Assembly: GCA_023432075.1 (NCBI GenBank)
Contig: JAEYVD010000106.1
Location: 1 to 5,414 of the forward strand
From: Pseudomonadota bacterium
GTDB lineage: Bacteria; Pseudomonadota; Gammaproteobacteria; Burkholderiales; Burkholderiaceae_B
Reading direction: 5' to 3'
Length of the DNA: 5,414 bases
Shown piece after piece: positions 1-5,414 of the stretch. Position 1 is the stretch's first letter; each line of letters opens with the position of its first letter. The translations under genes and the position numbers were made by a program. The notes beneath the pieces were generated by a model. The model was given only the letters and a program-made list of their open reading frames with translations, was not told the origin of the DNA and made no database searches.

Positions 1-338
1 CACTTCAGGTAGAAACGCTTCCAGCCGTACTTGAAGAATGAGTTGAAGCCGATGTCGTTATGGGTGTCGGCTGCCTTGATCCGGCGAAGCTCGGCCATCT
101 GCATGGCTTCCTCGCGGATCGTTTCCCAGTTGTCGTCCAGCACCTTCAGTTCGGCGATTTCGCTGGTGGTCAGGTAGGGGGTGGTGGGCACCCGCGACGT
201 CAGGACCATGAACGCGTTGATCGGCGCCAGCAGCACCGAGTGGTCCAGCAGCTGCCGGCCCAACGGCAGCTTGACGCGGCCGCGGAAGTGCGCGAACAGG
301 ATGGCGGCAAGCCAGATCCCGGGTATTAACCATTTCAT
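1..338 (-). CDS. lpxO: LpxO-like lipid A 2-hydroxylase (aspartyl/asparaginyl beta-hydroxylase family), N-terminal part
   Basis: The frame opens with ATG at 338-336 and stays open for 112 codons to the left edge, so the gene is cut by the window. The protein begins MKWLIPGIWLAAILFAHFRG: a hydrophobic segment at about residues 3-17 followed by basic residues, which suggests a membrane anchor. Further on come RQLLDHS (28-34), LAPIN (37-41), VPTTPYL (50-56), DDNWETIREEAMQM (68-81) and NDIGFNSFFKYGWKRFYLK (94-112). These blocks match Salmonella LpxO as I remember it. LpxO is an Fe(II)/2-oxoglutarate-dependent enzyme that adds a 2-hydroxyl to a secondary acyl chain of lipid A at the inner membrane. 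The iron-binding His and Asp residues lie beyond the edge and cannot be checked. Only a weak GA-rich ribosome site precedes the start. The gene is divergent from dnaE. A different member of the same hydroxylase family remains possible. Confidence 0.82.
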   Translation of the reverse strand, partial: MKWLIPGIWLAAILFAHFRGRVKLPLGRQLLDHSVLLAPINAFMVLTSRVPTTPYLTTSEIAELKVLDDNWETIREEAMQMAELRRIKAADTHNDIGFNSFFKYGWKRFYLK

Positions 339-381
339 AGGTAGATCTCGTCGTGCAACGGGGTGGTGCGATATGGGCGGT

Positions 382-387
382 ATTGTC
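382..387 (-). promoter_or_regulatory. Candidate -10 element facing lpxO
   Basis: Read on the minus strand this is GACAAT, four of six matches to TATAAT. Initiation about seven bases downstream, near 375, would give a leader of about 37 bases before the lpxO ATG at 338. No convincing -35 stands at 16-18 bases. TTGGCG at 407-402 is the nearest match, but its spacer is only 14 bases. The main support is its resemblance to the better element before dnaE. Confidence 0.3.
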
Positions 388-477
388 CCACAAGCGGGCG
401 ACGCCAATCAGTCAGCAGGGCGCGCGGTCTGCCGGATTCTGATTCAAAGGATTGCCCTCTGGAGGTCGGCCGCTGGG

Positions 478-483
478 TACAAT
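478..483 (+). promoter_or_regulatory. Probable -10 element of the dnaE operon
   Basis: TACAAT matches five of six bases of TATAAT and sits in the context TGGGTACAAT. Its last base is six bases before the dnaE ATG at 490, so initiation at the usual distance would fall on or next to the A of that ATG, giving a leaderless transcript. The -35 region is poor: CCCTCT lies at the 17-base spacing, and TTGCCC (452-457) is a better hexamer but 20 bases away. Another promoter further upstream cannot be excluded. Confidence 0.5.
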
Positions 484-489
484 TCCGCC

Positions 490-3400
490 ATGTCCGAAGC
501 CGTAACGACCCCGACCCCATTTGTTCACCTGCGCGTCCACTCCGAGTTTTCGGTCGTGGACGGCACGGTGCGTATCCCCGACCTCATCAAGCGTGTGGCC
601 AAGCTGGGCCAGCCCGCCGTCGCCCTGACCGATCTGTCGAACCTGTTCGGACTGATCAAGTTCTACAAGGGCGCGCGCGGCGCGGGGGTCAAGCCCATTG
701 CCGGCTGCGATGTCTGGATCTCCAACGACGAAGATCCCGCCAAGCCATTTCGCCTGCTGTTGCTGGTGCGCAACCACCAGGGCTACCTGAATCTCTGCGA
801 ACTGCTGTCCAAGGCCTTCCTGACGAACCAGGGCAAGGGCCGCGCGGAAATCCGCCGCGAATGGCTGCAAGGGCAGGCCGGTCTCATCGCCTTGTCCGGC
901 GGACGGGCCGGCGACGTCGGGCAGGCGCTGGAGGCCGGCAATGCCGTCTCGGCGCTGGCCTTGGCCCGCCAGTGGGCGCTGATGTTCCCCGGCAGCTACT
1001 ACATCGAATTGCAGCGCGCCGGCATGGACGGCGACGAAGGCTACTGCCAGGCCGCCATGCGGCTGGCCGCCGAAGCCGGCCTGCCGGTGGTCGCCACCCA
1101 TCCCGTGCAGTTCCTGGATGAGTTCGAATTCCAGGCCCATGAGGCCCGTGTCTGCATCGCCGAAGGCGAGATCCTGGCCAACCCGCGCCGCGTGCGCCGG
1201 TTCTCCAAAGAGCAGTACCTGCTCAGCTCCGAGGAAATGGCGCGCCGGTTCGCCGACGTGCCGTCGGCGCTGGCCAATACGGTCGAAATCGCCAAGCGCT
1301 GCAACCTGAGCCTGGTGCTGGGCAAGCCGCGCCTGCCCAATTTCCCCACGCCGGACGGCGTGACGCTCGACGATTACCTGGTCCAGCTCTCCGAGCAGGG
1401 CCTGGAAAAGCGCATGGAGTTCCTGTTCCCGGACGAAGCCGAGCGCGAGTCCAAGCGCGAGCAGTATTACGAGCGGCTGCGCTGGGAGTGCAAGACCATC
1501 ATCCAGATGGGCTTTCCCGGCTACTTCCTGATCGTGCAGGACTTCATCAACTGGGGTAAGAACAACGGCGTGCCGGTTGGACCGGGCCGGGGCTCGGGCG
1601 CCGGTTCGCTGGTGGCCTACGCGCTGGGCATCACCGACCTCGATCCCATCCGCTATGACCTGCTGTTCGAGCGCTTCCTGAATCCCGAGCGGGTCTCCAT
1701 GCCCGACTTCGATATCGACTTCTGCCAGGACAACCGCGAACGGGTTATCGACTACGTCAAGGAAAAATACGGCCGCGCCGCCGTCAGCCAGATCGCGACC
1801 TTCGGCACGCTGGGCGCCAAGGCCGTGGTGCGAGACGCGGGCCGCGTGCTGGACATGCCCTACATGTTCTGCGATGGCCTGTCCAAGCTGATCCCGTTCA
1901 ACCCGATGGATCCCTGGACGCTGGAGCGCACGCTCAAGGACGAGCCCGCCTTCAAGGACCGCTACGAGCAGGAAGAAGAAGTCCGCTCGCTGGTCGACCT
2001 GGCCAAGCCGCTCGAAGGCCTGACGCGCAACATCGGCATGCACGCGGGCGGGGTGCTGATTGCGCCCGGCAAGCTTACCGACTTCTGCCCGCTGTATTGC
2101 CAGCCGGGCCAGGAGAACAGCGCGGTCTCGCAGTTCGACAAGGACGACGTCGAAGCAGCCGGCCTGGTGAAGTTCGACTTCCTGGGCCTGCGCAACCTGA
2201 CGATTCTGGACTGGGCCGTGCGCTACGTGCGCCAGTTCAACGCCGAAAAGCGCGATTTCGACGTCATGGCGCTGGCCCTGGACGATCCGGCGGCCTACAA
2301 GATCCTGTGCGACGCCAACACCACCGCGGTGTTCCAGCTTGAATCGCGCGGCATGAAAGAGCTGCTCAAGAAGCTGCGGCCCAATACGTTCGAAGACATC
2401 ATCGCCATGCTGGCCCTGTATCGTCCAGGGCCGCTGGAATCGGGCATGGTGGACGACTTCGTGAACCGCAAGCACGGACGCGCGGCCGTCGATTATTTCC
2501 ACCCGGACCTGGAAGCCACCCTGAAGAGCACCTACGGGGTCATCGTCTACCAGGAACAGGTGATGCTGATCTCGCAGATCATCGGGGGCTACTCGCTGGG
2601 CGGCGCCGACCTGCTGCGCCGGGCCATGGGCAAGAAAAAGCCCGAGGAAATGGCCAAGCACCGCGAATTGTTCGAACAGGGCGCCAAGGAAAAGGGCCAC
2701 GATCCGGACCTGGCGGTCAAGCTCTTCGACCTGATGGAGAAGTTCGCGGGTTACGGCTTCAACAAGTCGCACTCGGCCGCGTACGCGCTGATCTCGTACC
2801 AGACCGCCTGGCTGAAGGCCTACCACCCGACCGAGTTTCTGGCCGCCACCATGTCCTCCGACATGGACGACACCGACAAGGTCCAGATCTTCTGCCGCGA
2901 CGCCCAGGACAACGGCGTCGAGGTGCTGCCGCCCGACGTCAACCACTCGGGCTACCGGTTCGAGCCCGTCGCCGACAAGCACACCGAAAAAGGCAAGCCC
3001 CCGCGCACGATGCGTTACGGCCTGGGCGCCGTCAAGGGCACGGGGCAGGGCGCCGTCGAAGACATCCTGCGTGCGCGCAAGGAGGGCGGCCCGTTCCTGA
3101 ACCTGTTCGACTTCTGCCGCCGCGTCAGCAAGCAGGCCGTCAACCGGCGGACCATCGAAGCGCTGATCAAGGCCGGCGCGTTCGACACCATCGAACCCAA
3201 TCGCGCCGCCATGCTGGCCTCGGTGCCCACCGCCATGGAAGCGGCCGAGCAGGCCGCGCGCAGTGCCAACCAGGCCTCCCTCTTTGGCGACGATAGCGGC
3301 GACGTGGTCGCCGGTGAGCTGGCCAAGGTCGCGCCTTGGGACCTGCACAAGAAGCTGACCGAAGAAAAATCCGCCCTGGGCTATTACTACAGCGGTCACC

Positions 3401-3981
3401 TGTTCGATGCGTGGCGCGACGAAGTGCGCCGCATCGTGCCGATGCAGCTTGCGCGTGTGGAACCCCAGCGCGACCTGCAATGGATGTGCGGCGTGCTGGC
3501 CAGCGTACGCGTCATGATGACCCGCCGCGGCAAGATGGTCTTTGCCGTGCTGGACGACGGCACGGCGCAGGTCGAGATCTCGGTCTTCAACGAACTTTAC
3601 GAGAAGCACCGCAACCGGCTGCGCGAAGACCAGCTCGTCATCGTGCAGGGCAAGGTCAGCAACGATGACTATTCGGGCGGCATGCGCATCGTCGCCGAAC
3701 AGCTATATGACCTGCAGCTGGCGCGCGAAGCGCGCGCCAAGTCCCTGCGTGTCAAGCTCAATGGCAGCGCCGATGCGGCGCGCCTGCGGCAAATGCTCAA
3801 TCCCTTCCGTGCCGAACCCGAGAATGGCATTCCGGGCGTGCCGGTCGATATCGTCTACACCAAGAACAACTTCCTGTGCACGGTCAGGCTCGGGGAAGAA
3901 TGGCGCGTGCGCATGGCTGACACGTTGCTGGCCAACCTGAACGACTGGACCAAGCCGGACGGCGTGGAGGTCACCTACTAA
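490..3981 (+). CDS. dnaE: DNA polymerase III, alpha (catalytic) subunit DnaE
   Basis: This is the replicative polymerase of the chromosome. It is complete at 1163 residues, against about 1160 in E. coli, and close to that protein along its whole length. The N-terminal PHP domain (about 10-280) opens HLRVHSEFS. R15 and L49 stand where Thermus-type alpha subunits carry metal-binding His, so PHP proofreading is unlikely and a separate epsilon subunit is expected. The palm has GPGRGSGAGS (364-373), PDFDIDF (405-411, with D406, D408 and D410) and KFDFLGL with D563, the probable equivalent of E. coli D555. The fingers carry YRPGPL (644-649), VYQEQVM (686-692) and GFNKSHSAAYA (756-766). A helix-hairpin-helix lies at about 843-856, the beta-clamp motif QASLF at 928-932 and an OB fold at about 998-1075. 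The C-terminal part, which binds tau in E. coli, follows. ATG 490 was chosen because homology begins there; the in-frame ATGs at 181 and 373 add unrelated sequence. No Shine-Dalgarno is correctly spaced. Confidence 0.98.
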   Translation: MSEAVTTPTPFVHLRVHSEFSVVDGTVRIPDLIKRVAKLGQPAVALTDLSNLFGLIKFYKGARGAGVKPIAGCDVWISNDEDPAKPFRLLLLVRNHQGYLNLCELLSKAFLTNQGKGRAEIRREWLQGQAGLIALSGGRAGDVGQALEAGNAVSALALARQWALMFPGSYYIELQRAGMDGDEGYCQAAMRLAAEAGLPVVATHPVQFLDEFEFQAHEARVCIAEGEILANPRRVRRFSKEQYLLSSEEMARRFADVPSALANTVEIAKRCNLSLVLGKPRLPNFPTPDGVTLDDYLVQLSEQGLEKRMEFLFPDEAERESKREQYYERLRWECKTIIQMGFPGYFLIVQDFINWGKNNGVPVGPGRGSGAGSLVAYALGITDLDPIRYDLLFERFLNPERVSMPDFDIDFCQDNRERVIDYVKEKYGRAAVSQIATFGTLGAKAVVRDAGRVLDMPYMFCDGLSKLIPFNPMDPWTLERTLKDEPAFKDRYEQEEEVRSLVDLAKPLEGLTRNIGMHAGGVLIAPGKLTDFCPLYCQPGQENSAVSQFDKDDVEAAGLVKFDFLGLRNLTILDWAVRYVRQFNAEKRDFDVMALALDDPAAYKILCDANTTAVFQLESRGMKELLKKLRPNTFEDIIAMLALYRPGPLESGMVDDFVNRKHGRAAVDYFHPDLEATLKSTYGVIVYQEQVMLISQIIGGYSLGGADLLRRAMGKKKPEEMAKHRELFEQGAKEKGHDPDLAVKLFDLMEKFAGYGFNKSHSAAYALISYQTAWLKAYHPTEFLAATMSSDMDDTDKVQIFCRDAQDNGVEVLPPDVNHSGYRFEPVADKHTEKGKPPRTMRYGLGAVKGTGQGAVEDILRARKEGGPFLNLFDFCRRVSKQAVNRRTIEALIKAGAFDTIEPNRAAMLASVPTAMEAAEQAARSANQASLFGDDSGDVVAGELAKVAPWDLHKKLTEEKSALGYYYSGHLFDAWRDEVRRIVPMQLARVEPQRDLQWMCGVLASVRVMMTRRGKMVFAVLDDGTAQVEISVFNELYEKHRNRLREDQLVIVQGKVSNDDYSGGMRIVAEQLYDLQLAREARAKSLRVKLNGSADAARLRQMLNPFRAEPENGIPGVPVDIVYTKNNFLCTVRLGEEWRVRMADTLLANLNDWTKPDGVEVTY
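3719..3739 (+). other. Intragenic GC hairpin in dnaE
   Basis: TGGCGCGCG (3719-3727) and CGCGCGCCA (3731-3739) are perfect reverse complements around a three-base AAG loop. The hairpin lies just after the OB fold, in codons for Leu-Ala-Arg-Glu-Ala-Arg-Ala. No T-run follows, so it is not a typical intrinsic terminator. Alternating GCG/CGC codons may produce it by chance. It stands about 240 bases before the next gene. Confidence 0.5.
3966..3970 (+). promoter_or_regulatory. Shine-Dalgarno of the glycosyltransferase gene, inside the dnaE 3' end
   Basis: A full GGAGG lies within the last codons of dnaE, ten bases before ATG 3981 and thirteen before ATG 3984. The spacing favours the first ATG of the ATGATG pair. 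Its position inside dnaE, together with the TAATG overlap, supports translational coupling. Confidence 0.75.
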
Positions 3982-5084
3982 TGATGCCCAGCTTGCGTAT
4001 CGTGCATTCGGAAGCCGCCACCAGCTTCGGCGGACAGGAAGGACGTATCTTCAAGGAAATGCACGCGATGCGGGCGCGTGGGCATCACGTCGAGGCGATA
4101 TGCCAGCCGCGAGCGCAACTGACGCCACGGCTGCGCGACGCGGGGTTCACGGTGCATGCCGTCGACATGGCCGGTCCGGTGAACTACCTGAAGGGCGTGG
4201 TCGCGATCCGCCGGATCCTGAAGGCAGGGCGCTTTGACGTGCTCAATACGCACAGCCGGCGCGACACGGTCATCGCGGCCCTGGCTGGGCGACTGGCCGG
4301 CACGCCGCTGATCGTGCGTACCCGCCACCTGTCCAATACGGTAGGTTCGATGTGGTCCTACACCGTCCTGCCGCACCGCGTCACGGCTGTCAGCGACCAC
4401 GTGCGCAAGTACCTCATCACCCGCGGCGTCCCGCCCGAGAAGATCGCGACCGTATATTCGCCCATCGTGCTGCCGGCCGCGGTCGAACACTCCACCCTGC
4501 GCGGAGAACTGGGCCTGGCCGACGATGACGTCGTGGTGGGCTGCGTGGCCGTCATGCGCGCCACCAAGGGTCATAAAGACCTGATCGACGCCATCGCGCC
4601 GCTGATGGCCACGCGCCCGAAGCTGCATCTGGTATTTGTCGGCGCCGGATCGCCGGTCTTCGAGCAGACCCAGGCCTACGTGGCCGAGCGCGGCTTGCAG
4701 GACCGCATCCACCTGATGGGCACGCGGCGCGATGTGCCCAATCTGCTGGCGGGATTCGATCTCTTTGCCTTGGCCACGCAGCAGGAAGCGTCCGGCACGG
4801 TCTATGTCGAAGCGCAGGCCAGCGGCCTGCCCGTGATCGGCACGAACGTGGGCGGCGTGTCCGAAATGTTCCGGGACGGCGTGACGGGTTTTCTGGTCCC
4901 GCCCAAGGATCCGGCCGCCTTGACCGCCGCGCTGGCGCGCCTGATCGACGACCCGGCCCTGCGCCGCACTATGGGCGAGGCCGGCCGAAAGATGGTCTGG
5001 GAAGAGGGCGTGTTTTCGCCTGCGCGCCTGGCGGAAACCACGGAAGCGATCTATCTGCGCTGGCTGGCGGAGCGCCGCCAATGA
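3981..5084 (+). CDS. GT-B glycosyltransferase of the GT4 type, probably for LPS core or another surface glycan
   Basis: The 367-residue product has the two-domain layout of GT4 retaining glycosyltransferases. The acceptor-side domain starts with LRIVHSEAATSFGGQEGRIF (5-24), whose GGQE block suits the Gly-rich N-terminal loop of the family. DVLNTHSRRD (86-95) and VTAVSDHVRKYL (134-145) are also typical. The nucleotide-sugar domain has RATKGHKDLIDAI (193-205) with the donor-phosphate Arg/Lys pair R193 and K196, VGAGS (220-224), and the E-x7-E signature E269/E277 followed by GLPVIGTNVGGVSE (282-295). There is no signal peptide or membrane span, so it should work at the cytoplasmic face. Its start overlaps the dnaE stop by one base and its stop overlaps the deacetylase start, so it is co-translated with both. 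Donor and acceptor cannot be read from the sequence; the neighbouring deacetylase hints at an N-acetylated sugar. It could instead serve O-antigen, capsule or exopolysaccharide. Confidence 0.9.
   Translation: MMPSLRIVHSEAATSFGGQEGRIFKEMHAMRARGHHVEAICQPRAQLTPRLRDAGFTVHAVDMAGPVNYLKGVVAIRRILKAGRFDVLNTHSRRDTVIAALAGRLAGTPLIVRTRHLSNTVGSMWSYTVLPHRVTAVSDHVRKYLITRGVPPEKIATVYSPIVLPAAVEHSTLRGELGLADDDVVVGCVAVMRATKGHKDLIDAIAPLMATRPKLHLVFVGAGSPVFEQTQAYVAERGLQDRIHLMGTRRDVPNLLAGFDLFALATQQEASGTVYVEAQASGLPVIGTNVGGVSEMFRDGVTGFLVPPKDPAALTAALARLIDDPALRRTMGEAGRKMVWEEGVFSPARLAETTEAIYLRWLAERRQ
5069..5072 (+). promoter_or_regulatory. Shine-Dalgarno of the deacetylase gene
   Basis: GGAG stands eight bases before ATG 5081, inside the end of the glycosyltransferase gene. 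It fixes the upstream ATG as the likely start, rather than the later in-frame ATG at 5126 just before the conserved YHH. Confidence 0.6.
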
Positions 5085-5414
5085 GCGCAACCAATGCATC
5101 CAACGCACCCAACGTGCCGGTGCTGATGTATCACCACGTCACGCCGGCCGGCGGCATGATTGCCGCGACGCCCGACGTCTTCGACGCGCAGATCTCGCGC
5201 CTGGCCCGCGCAGGCTACCAGTCGCTCACCACCGCGCAGTTTGCCGCCTACCTGGCCGGCGCCAGCGTGCCCGAACGCTCAGTGCTCATCACGTTCGACG
5301 ACGGCTACCTGAACAACTGGGTGCACGCGCATCCCGTCCTCGCCCGTCATGGCATGCGCGCGGTGTTGTTCACCATCACCGGCTGGATCGGCGACGGCCC
5401 CGTGCGGCCCCATG
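5081..5414 (+). CDS. Polysaccharide deacetylase (NodB/CE4 family), N-terminal part
   Basis: The visible 111 residues carry the start of a NodB homology domain, and the gene runs off the right edge. VPVLMYHHVTP (12-22) is the usual opening of PgaB/IcaB-like deacetylases. LITFDDGYLNNW (69-80) is CE4 motif 1, with D73 as probable catalytic base and D74 as a metal ligand; VLFTI (95-99) fits the next beta strand. The second metal-binding motif (HxxxH type) lies outside the window. The family removes N- or O-acetyl groups from sugars. Unlike PgaB or IcaB, there is no signal peptide or lipobox: the N-terminus is short and polar. I therefore infer a cytoplasmic enzyme acting on an intermediate made by the upstream glycosyltransferase, for example an N-acetylhexosamine of the LPS core. 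The ATGA overlap with that gene supports coupling. The exact substrate is unknown. Confidence 0.9.
   Translation, partial: MSATNASNAPNVPVLMYHHVTPAGGMIAATPDVFDAQISRLARAGYQSLTTAQFAAYLAGASVPERSVLITFDDGYLNNWVHAHPVLARHGMRAVLFTITGWIGDGPVRPH
5090..5116 (+). repeat. Three imperfect tandem 9-base units at the deacetylase N-terminus
   Basis: The units ACCAATGCA, TCCAACGCA and CCCAACGTG are in frame and encode Thr-Asn-Ala, Ser-Asn-Ala and Pro-Asn-Val. They form the polar tail before the catalytic domain. Any change in copy number would keep the reading frame. Confidence 0.5.

Larger units (their letters stand above)
373..491. repeat. Inverted pair of promoter-like 18-mers in the divergent intergenic region
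   Basis: Plus-strand 474-491 reads TGGGTACAATTCCGCCAT. Minus-strand 390-373 reads TGGGACAATACCGCCCAT. With one single-base gap in each, they differ at one aligned position. The copies are in opposite orientation, about 83 bases apart, each facing its own gene. The rest of this 151-base region holds no gene that I can support. Its other visible marks are GGAGG at 461-465 and a weak inverted repeat (AATCAG at 406-411, CTGATT at 439-444). Confidence 0.5.

Noticed and set aside
58..393. Open frame of 111 codons on the minus strand over the lpxO start
   Set aside because: It is out of frame with lpxO, whose translation matches a known family. This one is an Arg/Pro/Ala-rich shadow.
461..465. GGAGG as the dnaE ribosome site
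   Set aside because: It is 24 bases before ATG 490, too far, and no ATG, GTG or TTG in the dnaE frame lies between.
181..489. An N-terminal extension of DnaE from ATG 181 or ATG 373
   Set aside because: The extension overlaps lpxO or lies in intergenic sequence, matches nothing in DnaE, and would cross the likely promoter at 478-483. Homology begins right after ATG 490.
412..3609. A 1065-codon open frame antisense to dnaE
   Set aside because: Its codons are exact reverse complements of the dnaE codons in the same register. It stays open because dnaE avoids TTA, CTA and TCA codons, which are rare in a GC-rich genome. Its product is a His/Gln/Val/Arg-rich mixture with no recognisable domain.
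3940..3995. A terminator between dnaE and the glycosyltransferase
   Set aside because: The genes overlap by one base, and no hairpin with a T-run is present.
3978..5108. A 376-codon open frame antisense to the glycosyltransferase
   Set aside because: It has the same codon register and the same cause as the antisense frame over dnaE. The translation shows no family motifs, while the plus strand has clear GT4 motifs.

Overview
The window looks like the chromosome of a GC-rich betaproteobacterium. The best fit is the Alcaligenaceae, Bordetella or Achromobacter. I base this on the near-absence of AT-rich codons, a full-length DnaE of the E. coli type that resembles the Bordetella protein as I remember it, and the neighbourhood of lipid A and LPS-core type genes. 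The genus is an inference from remembered protein sequences; no search was run.

Layout: (1) Positions 1-338, minus strand: the first 112 codons of a gene that reads as LpxO, the lipid A secondary-acyl-chain 2-hydroxylase. It runs off the left edge. (2) Positions 339-489: a 151-base divergent intergenic region with a clear -10-like TACAAT just before dnaE and a similar GACAAT facing lpxO. (3) Positions 490-3981, plus strand: dnaE, the catalytic alpha subunit of DNA polymerase III, complete at 1163 residues. (4) Positions 3981-5084: a GT4-type glycosyltransferase whose start overlaps the dnaE stop by one base (TAATG). (5) From 5081 to the right edge: the first 111 codons of a NodB-type (CE4) deacetylase, overlapping the glycosyltransferase by four bases (ATGA).

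The three plus-strand genes are packed like one translationally coupled operon, with no terminator or internal promoter that I can see between them. The two downstream genes form a plausible 'add an N-acetyl sugar, then deacetylate it' pair. The deacetylase has no signal peptide, so it would act in the cytoplasm, where LPS core is built. With lpxO divergent from the same intergenic region, the chromosomal replicase gene sits inside an LPS-modification neighbourhood. From memory, B. pertussis has a core-oligosaccharide cluster with glycosyltransferases and a deacetylase needed for full-length core; this locus may be its counterpart.

I found no mobile element, CRISPR array, RNA gene or evidence of a wholly new system. 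The most useful second looks are the probable leaderless dnaE start, the mirrored promoter-like sequences, the operon logic, and the cytoplasmic deacetylase.
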